64,000 nucleotides of DNA from DASZHJ01 sp035581425 (lineage in GTDB: Bacteria; Pseudomonadota; Alphaproteobacteria; ATCC43930; CGMCC-115725), in the NCBI GenBank assembly GCA_035581425.1, contig DATJVP010000024.1, positions 22,774 through 86,773 of the forward strand, read 5' to 3'. The notes below the pieces were generated by a model. The model was not told the origin of the DNA. It was given only the letters and a program-made list of their open reading frames with translations, and ran no database searches. Position 1 is the stretch's first letter. Each line of letters opens with the position of its first letter. Positions 59,035 to 64,000 of this stretch are shown here, piece by piece. The translations under genes and the position numbers were made by a program.

Positions 59035-59634
59035 CTATTGCTTTGCACCGATGCCTCGCATGAAGCGGTCGCGGATCTGCGCGGGATCGCGCTCGGTCGT
59101 CGCATCGGAGGGCTTGGCATCGATGCGTGCCGCGATGAGGCTCGGCCCTTCCGTCGCAAGCGCGCGCTCGACGAGCCCTTCGAATGAGGCCTCTTCGAGT
59201 GCCCAATCCGCATTCGCGATACCGCAGCCACGTGCGATTCCGACGAAATCCGCGACCTGCGCGCTCGCGGTCGGCTGCGCGCCGGTGATCTGGTACATGC
59301 CGTTGTCCATGACGACGATCATGAGGTTCTTCGGCTTCAGCATTCCCACGGTCGTGAGACAGCCGAGCTGCATCAGCAAGGAGCCGTCGCCCTCGAGCGC
59401 GATCACGCGCCGCTGCGGCTGCGCGAGCGCCACGCCGAGCGCGATCGGTACCGCGAGGCCCATGCTGCCGAACATGTAGAAGTTCTGCGGGCGGCGGCCC
59501 GTCGCCCAGAGATCGAAATTGGTGTTGCCGATGCCACCGATCACGGCTTCGTCGTGCTTGAGCTTGGCAACGAGCCGCTTCGTGAGCTCGAGGCGGCTCA
59601 TGACCTTGGGGGCGTTGGGTCTTGCAGAAGTCAT
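59035..59634 (-). CDS. Thiamine-diphosphate decarboxylase, TPP-binding subunit (sulfopyruvate/phosphonopyruvate type)
   Basis: A 199-residue protein equal to the C-terminal domain of the phosphonopyruvate/sulfopyruvate decarboxylase group. The TPP and magnesium site is ALEGDGSLLMQLGCLTTVG (GDG 82-84) and VVMDNGMYQITG (N111). GNTNFDLWATG and FYMFGSMGLAVPIALGVAL match ComE. It pairs with the separate pyrimidine-binding subunit encoded just upstream. The substrate is not fixed by the sequence: sulfopyruvate, phosphonopyruvate or another 2-oxo acid are all possible, and no phosphonate or coenzyme M genes are visible. Confidence 0.87.
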   Translation of the reverse strand: MTSARPNAPKVMSRLELTKRLVAKLKHDEAVIGGIGNTNFDLWATGRRPQNFYMFGSMGLAVPIALGVALAQPQRRVIALEGDGSLLMQLGCLTTVGMLKPKNLMIVVMDNGMYQITGAQPTASAQVADFVGIARGCGIANADWALEEASFEGLVERALATEGPSLIAARIDAKPSDATTERDPAQIRDRFMRGIGAKQ

Positions 59635-59644
59635 GGCGCCGCCC

Positions 59645-60190
59645 TCAATGCGTGAAGGTTTTGCCGCCCGTGAGGAGCGGCGAGAGGATGAGCGCCACCG
59701 GCGATTGCGTCGCGATCGCTTGCTTGATCGAGCGGTCCGCGATGAATTCGAGCTCGTCGTGGCGCGCGATCGTGTGGTGCTCGATCGCGAGACTCTCGAG
59801 GATCGGCCGCATGGTCCGGCAGACCATAACTTGGCCGATGTTGAACTCGCCGAGCGTGCCGCGCTCCGAAATAAGCATGATCAGTGGGATTTGATAGGGT
59901 AGTGCCAAGGACGCCAGCACGTTCGGGAGCGTTGCGAAGCCGCTGGTCTGCATCAGCACGATCCCGCGCATCCCGGCCATCCAGCCGCCGGTGACGACGC
60001 CGAGCGCCTCCTCCTCGCGAGCGGTCGCGAAGGTCGTGAAGAAGGGATCCTCGTGGAGGGAGCGAATGAGCGGCGTCAGAACGCGATCGGGAACGTAGGG
60101 CGCGAGCTTTATCTGGTTCCGCTTCAAGGTATCCTGCACGATCTCGTGCCAGCCCCGCGTGTTCGGCTTCGCCTCGTCTTTGCTCGCCAT
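59645..60190 (-). CDS. Thiamine-diphosphate decarboxylase, pyrimidine-binding subunit
   Basis: A 181-residue protein equal to the N-terminal domain of the same enzyme group (ComD-like). The activating glutamate is in TAREEEALGVVTGGWMAG (59-61), followed by GIVLMQTSGFATLPNVLASL and LIMLISERGTLGEFNIGQ. It is the first gene of the minus-strand operon and lies 10 bases ahead of its partner. Splitting into two genes is known for sulfopyruvate decarboxylase in archaea and for several bacterial homologues. It is divergent from hyuBA, with about 100 bases between. Confidence 0.87.
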   Translation of the reverse strand: MASKDEAKPNTRGWHEIVQDTLKRNQIKLAPYVPDRVLTPLIRSLHEDPFFTTFATAREEEALGVVTGGWMAGMRGIVLMQTSGFATLPNVLASLALPYQIPLIMLISERGTLGEFNIGQVMVCRTMRPILESLAIEHHTIARHDELEFIADRSIKQAIATQSPVALILSPLLTGGKTFTH

Positions 60191-60208
60191 GCCGCCGCCC
60201 TGCCTTTC

Positions 60209-60237
60209 TTGACACTCCCGACCACGCTGTTAACAAT
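60209..60237 (+). promoter_or_regulatory. Promoter of hyuBA (TTGACA-N17-AACAAT)
   Basis: A perfect -35 TTGACA at 60209-60214 and AACAAT at 60232-60237, 17 bases apart. A palindrome TGTTAACA (60229-60236) covers the -10. The 8-mer TGACACTC occurs at 60210-60217 and again at 60240-60247, 30 bases apart. These may be regulator sites serving both divergent operons. Confidence 0.5.
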
Positions 60238-60294
60238 TCTGACACTCGTTTGAAAGCGAAAAAAGGGCGCAGTTTTGGGAGCCGCCAGACACCG

Positions 60295-61968
60295 ATGAGG
60301 ACCGTCCCGGCGCCCTCGCGCAACCGCGCCATCATCGAAGATCCCGTGGCCTTGCAGGTCGTCTGGACGCGGCTCATTGCGATCGCCGACGAGGCGGCAG
60401 CGACGCTCAGGCGCACGTCCTTTTCCCCGACAGTAAGGGAGTCCAACGACTTCGCCTGCGTGCTTTTTGACGCGGCGGGGAATGCCATCGCCGAGAACAC
60501 CATCGGCATCCCCTCCTTCAACATGACGCTCTCGCGCACCCTCGCGCATTTTCTCGGGGTCCGGCCGGCCGGAGACTGGCGTCCCGGCGACGTCGGTATC
60601 TGCAACGATCCCTGGCTCACCTCCGGGCACCTGCCGGACATCACAATCCTGGCGCCGGTCTTCGCGGAGGAAAGGCTCGTCGCATGGACCGGCAGCATCG
60701 CCCATATGGCAGACATCGGTGGCACGCTCTGGTCCGCGGACACGCGGGAGGTCTACGAGGAGGGTATTCGCATCCCGCCGCTGCTCTATTTCCGCGAAGG
60801 GCGGATCAATGCGGACCTCCAGACCATGATCCGCGCGAACGTGCGGCTGCCGGAGCAGGTGCTCGGCGACATCGCCGCGCAGATCGCGGCCGGGGAGACG
60901 GCGGCGCGAGGTCTACGCGATTTGATCGCGCGCGAGGGCATCGACGATCTCGCGCCGATCTCGCGGGAGATCTGTGCGCGCACCGAGCGCGCGATGCGCG
61001 CGCTCATCGCGGAGATTCCCGACGGTACCTACAAGAGCGAGCTTGATCTCGACGGCACCGGCGAGGAGCCCGTGCACATCGCAACCACGATCACCAAGCG
61101 CGGCGAGGAGCTCTTCATCGACTATGCCGGAACTTCGGCCGAGGTCGGCCGCGCGCTCAACACCGTCATGAACTACACCGAGGCCTATTCCTGCTATCCC
61201 GTGAAGTGTGCCCTCGATCCCGGAACGCCGCGCAACGAAGGCACTTACAAGATGATCCATGTGACGGCCCCGGAAGGCTCGATCCTCAATCCGCGCTTTC
61301 CCGCGCCAGTGCATGCGCGCCAGCTCGTGGGCCATTGCCTCGCCGCCGCGATCTACGAGGCGCTCGCACCGGTGCTCGGCGATCGGATCGTCGCGGAATC
61401 TGGGAGTGCGCCCACGCTTCGCGTCCTCGTCTCCGGCTACCGCGAGAACCGGCGCCGCTACACCTCGATACTCTTCATCAACGGCGGCATGGGCGCGCGT
61501 GCGGGCCAGGACGGACTCTCCGCGACCTGCTTCCCCTCGAATGTCGTCTGCGGCTCGATGGAGATCATCGAGGCGACATCGCCGCTGCGCATCTGGCGGA
61601 AGGAGCTTGCGCAGGATTCCGGCGGCCCAGGCCGCTACCGCGGCGGCCTCGGGCAGGACGTGGAGATCGAGCTCACGGGGACGCGCGGCGGCACGCTCTC
61701 GCTCCTGGTCGAGCGGAAATACCATCCCCCGCGGGGCGTGCTCGGCGGTGGCGCCGGATCGCCCTCCTCCGTGGTCTGGAACGGCCGGGACAGCGGCTTT
61801 CCGCTCAAGGGCAAGAGCACGATCGCCGCCGGCGACCGTCTCCGCGTGCGCTATCCCGGCGGGGGCGGGTTCGGCGATCCCCACTCCCGCGACCGCGAAG
61901 CCGTGCGCGAAGATCTGCAGGCAGGCCGCATTTCCGAGAAGGCAGCGCGCGAGATCTACGGTCTATGA
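60295..61968 (+). CDS. hyuB: Hydantoinase B / 5-oxoprolinase beta-type subunit
   Basis: A 557-residue ATP-dependent hydantoinase/oxoprolinase B subunit. DPVALQVVWTRLIAIADEAA, RRTSFSPTVRESNDFACVLFD, NDPWLTSGHLPDITILAPVF and GSIAHMADIGGTLWSAD match the HyuB family. The C-terminus GQDVEIELTG, PGGGGFGDPHSRDREAV is also typical. The start ATG 60295 is preferred; a TTG at 60250 would add 15 residues. It overlaps the hyuA gene by four bases (ATGA). The pair opens amide rings (hydantoins, 5-oxoproline, N-methylhydantoin or related). Some relatives are acetone or acetophenone carboxylase subunits. Confidence 0.9.
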   Translation: MRTVPAPSRNRAIIEDPVALQVVWTRLIAIADEAAATLRRTSFSPTVRESNDFACVLFDAAGNAIAENTIGIPSFNMTLSRTLAHFLGVRPAGDWRPGDVGICNDPWLTSGHLPDITILAPVFAEERLVAWTGSIAHMADIGGTLWSADTREVYEEGIRIPPLLYFREGRINADLQTMIRANVRLPEQVLGDIAAQIAAGETAARGLRDLIAREGIDDLAPISREICARTERAMRALIAEIPDGTYKSELDLDGTGEEPVHIATTITKRGEELFIDYAGTSAEVGRALNTVMNYTEAYSCYPVKCALDPGTPRNEGTYKMIHVTAPEGSILNPRFPAPVHARQLVGHCLAAAIYEALAPVLGDRIVAESGSAPTLRVLVSGYRENRRRYTSILFINGGMGARAGQDGLSATCFPSNVVCGSMEIIEATSPLRIWRKELAQDSGGPGRYRGGLGQDVEIELTGTRGGTLSLLVERKYHPPRGVLGGGAGSPSSVVWNGRDSGFPLKGKSTIAAGDRLRVRYPGGGGFGDPHSRDREAVREDLQAGRISEKAAREIYGL

Positions 61969-64000
61969 CGCGCTTCCTCGCGGGCGCCGATGTGGGCGGC
62001 ACCTTCACCGACATCGCCCTATACGACTCCAAGACGCGGACCCTCAGCCTCAACAAGCTGCTCACCACGCCCGACGATCCGCGCCGCGCGATCATCGATG
62101 GGCTCGCGGCGCTGCCGGCCAAGGCTCAAACCGTCGTGCATGGCACCACGCTCGTCACCAACGCGCTCATCGAGCGGCGCGGCGCGGCGGTCGGGCTCAT
62201 CACGACCGAGGGCTATCGCGACGTCCTCGAGATCGGGAACGAGCTCCGCTACGACACCTTCGACCTGCAGCTCGAGCGGCCGGAGCCGCTGGTGCCTCGC
62301 CATCTTCGCGTGCCGGTCGCGGAGCGCATCGGCGCCGACGGCACGATCGCCCTGGCGCTCAACGAGGAGGGTGTGCGGGCGGCCGCGCGCCGGCTTCGTG
62401 ACGCGGGCGCCCGTTCGATCGCGATCGCCTTTTTCAACAGCTATCGAAATCCCGCTCACGAGGTGCGGGCGCGCGATCTCGTGCGGGAGGCGTGCCCGGA
62501 GCTCGCCGTCTGCACCTCGGCGGAGATCGCGCCGGAAGTGCGGGAATTCGAGCGCTTCTCCACTTGCGCCGCCAACGCCTACGTCGCGCCGATAGCGCAG
62601 CAATACCTGCTGGAGCTCGCGAGATCGCTGGGCGTGCCGCTCTTCATCATGCTCTCGGACGGCGGCATCGCGACGGCACGCGCGGCGAGCGAGCAGCCGA
62701 TCGCGCTCGTTGAATCGGGGCCGGCGGCCGGCGCGATGGGCGCAGCCTTCCTCGCGCGGCAAGCCGGCTGGGAGGACGTGATCGCCTTCGACATGGGCGG
62801 CACCACCGCGAAGGTGAGCCTGATCCACGAGGGCCTCCCGCACCGGAGCCACGAGCTCGAGGCGGCGCGCCTTCAGCGCTTCAAAAAGGGGAGCGGACTG
62901 CCGCTGCGGCTTCCCGTGATCGAGCTCATCGAGATCGGCGCGGGCGGCGGCAGCATCGCCGACGTCGATGGTCTGGGCTTGTTGCGCGTCGGCCCCCGAA
63001 GCTCCGGCGCGGTTCCCGGCCCCGCCTGCTATGGCCGCGGCGGCGAGGAAGCGACCGTAACGGACGCGGATCTTGTCCGCGGCTACATCGCGGCCGACCG
63101 CTTTCTCGGTGGACGCATGCGGCTCGACACCGTCCGCGCGAGCGCGGCGCTCGCGCGGCTCGGCGCCCGGCTCGGCCTCGGCGTCACCGAGAGCGCGAAT
63201 GGGATCGCGCGCGTCGTCGACAACAACATGGCGACGGCCGCGCGCGTGCACATCGCGGAATCGGGCACCGATCCGCTGCGCTACAAGATGGTAGCCTTCG
63301 GCGGCGCCGGACCGGTGCACGCCTACGAGATCGCGCGGCTCCTCAATGTGAGCGAGGTGATCTTCCCGCGCGGCGCTGGCGTCGCCTCCGCGATCGGTAT
63401 GCTGGTCGCACCCCGCAGCGTCGAATACACGCGCAGCCTGATCGCGATCGTGAATGGGCTCGACTGGGCGGAGGTCGCCGCGGTCATCGCCGAGCTCGCG
63501 GAGCGCGGCCGCGCAGTACTACGCGAGGCCGATCTTCGCGACGACGAGATCGCCCTCGAACTCTCCGCGGACATGCGCTACGTCGGGCAGGGCTTCGAGG
63601 TGACGGTGCCCCTTGAGCGGGCACTCGTCGAGCGTCATGACGAGGCGGCGCTTCGCCGCGCCTTCGATGCGCAATACGAGCGCCGCTTCGGCCGCACGCT
63701 CGACGCGGTGCCGGTGGAGGTCGTCTCCTGGCGCGTGCGATCGATCGCAGCACCGGCGGTCACGGAAATCCGCTTCGCCCGCGGCGACGAGAGCAGCGGC
63801 GACGCGCTGATCGAGCGCCGTCCCGCCTACTTCGAGGAGGCCCGCGGCTTCGTCGAAACGCCGGTCTACGCGCGGTCGCGGCTCCGCGCCGGCGAGGTCT
63901 TCAAGGGACCGGCGCTCATCGAGGAAGCGGAATCCACCGGCGTCATCGGGCCCAGCGCCACGGTCGAAGTCGATCCGTTCGGCAATCTGATCATGCGGCT
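61965..64000 (+). CDS. hyuA: Hydantoinase A / 5-oxoprolinase alpha-type subunit (runs off window)
   Basis: At least 678 residues are visible. The N-terminal Hydant_A_N domain has ATP-binding GADVGGTFTDIALYD and VVHGTTLVTNALIERRGA. The core has FDMGGTTAKVSLI, IEIGAGGGSIADVDGLGLLR and GPRSSGAVPGPACYGRGG, an actin-like ATPase fold. FGGAGPVHAYEIARLLNV follows. The full protein is usually about 690 residues, so only a few residues should be missing. It is translationally coupled to hyuB and forms the ATP-dependent complex with it. Confidence 0.92.
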   Translation, partial: MTRFLAGADVGGTFTDIALYDSKTRTLSLNKLLTTPDDPRRAIIDGLAALPAKAQTVVHGTTLVTNALIERRGAAVGLITTEGYRDVLEIGNELRYDTFDLQLERPEPLVPRHLRVPVAERIGADGTIALALNEEGVRAAARRLRDAGARSIAIAFFNSYRNPAHEVRARDLVREACPELAVCTSAEIAPEVREFERFSTCAANAYVAPIAQQYLLELARSLGVPLFIMLSDGGIATARAASEQPIALVESGPAAGAMGAAFLARQAGWEDVIAFDMGGTTAKVSLIHEGLPHRSHELEAARLQRFKKGSGLPLRLPVIELIEIGAGGGSIADVDGLGLLRVGPRSSGAVPGPACYGRGGEEATVTDADLVRGYIAADRFLGGRMRLDTVRASAALARLGARLGLGVTESANGIARVVDNNMATAARVHIAESGTDPLRYKMVAFGGAGPVHAYEIARLLNVSEVIFPRGAGVASAIGMLVAPRSVEYTRSLIAIVNGLDWAEVAAVIAELAERGRAVLREADLRDDEIALELSADMRYVGQGFEVTVPLERALVERHDEAALRRAFDAQYERRFGRTLDAVPVEVVSWRVRSIAAPAVTEIRFARGDESSGDALIERRPAYFEEARGFVETPVYARSRLRAGEVFKGPALIEEAESTGVIGPSATVEVDPFGNLIMR

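Overview
This 64-kb window is high-GC, gene-dense DNA from what looks like an alphaproteobacterium. The support is a three-gene pnt transhydrogenase, a TIGR02281-type retropepsin, a BTLCP transglutaminase-like peptidase, a BMP-type nucleoside ABC transporter, UDP-xylose synthase, and many ATGA/GTGA gene junctions. A genus cannot be assigned from the sequence. I see no rRNA, tRNA, CRISPR array, phage or insertion sequence. It reads as ordinary chromosome with 59 protein genes, two of them cut by the window edges.

Layout. 1-5375 (minus): a shikimate-dehydrogenase-like gene, a small alpha-beta barrel protein and a glutathione-dependent formaldehyde dehydrogenase, then pntB, pntAB and pntAA. 5680-7141: an ECF sigma factor and its membrane anti-sigma factor. 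7172-15226: a sugar-nucleotide and glycan locus. On the minus strand are galE, a glycosidase/glycosyltransferase-2 fusion and an ABC exporter; divergently on the plus strand are UDP-glucose dehydrogenase and UDP-xylose synthase. 15333-17165: a metallophosphatase-like/radical-SAM fusion. 17226-20997 (minus): pepF-like peptidase, ABC1/UbiB-like kinase and DUF1684. 21150-30260: acyl-CoA ligase, UDP-glucuronate 4-epimerase, alcohol dehydrogenase, then a minus-strand group with an MDR reductase, OpgC-like acyltransferase, two SGNH proteins and a P450. 30393-34907: a four-gene nucleoside-type ABC importer.

34914-49019: two paralogous OmpA-type barrels, TerC, an MFS carrier, an orphan SRP-type GTPase, an NMT1/SsuA-type ABC importer, several envelope proteins (retropepsin, DedA, DUF4337, BTLCP), uronate dehydrogenase and another MFS carrier. 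49020-50759: DNA polymerase X with an eroded PHP site. 50894-55182: an MFS carrier and a TRAP operon with a striking 21-bp operator over its predicted start site. 55274-57783: an SDR, a DUF1287 plus YafK-like cell-wall pair and a BCAM0308-type zinc-ribbon protein. 57805-64000: a minus-strand group with a split thiamine-diphosphate decarboxylase, VOC protein and DUF4919 protein, divergent from hyuBA (hydantoinase/oxoprolinase), which runs off the window.

How the genes work together. UDP-glucose can be turned into UDP-galactose (galE), UDP-glucuronate (ugd), UDP-xylose (uxs) and UDP-galacturonate (epimerase at 23034), all within about 12 kb. The GH/GT2 fusion and the adjacent ABC exporter could make a glycan on the cytoplasmic face and export it, which resembles cyclic-glucan synthase/exporter logic but with a different architecture. 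The OpgC-like protein and SGNH proteins are plausible decorators of a periplasmic glycan. The two least explained units are this GH/GT2/exporter operon and the metallophosphatase/radical-SAM fusion.
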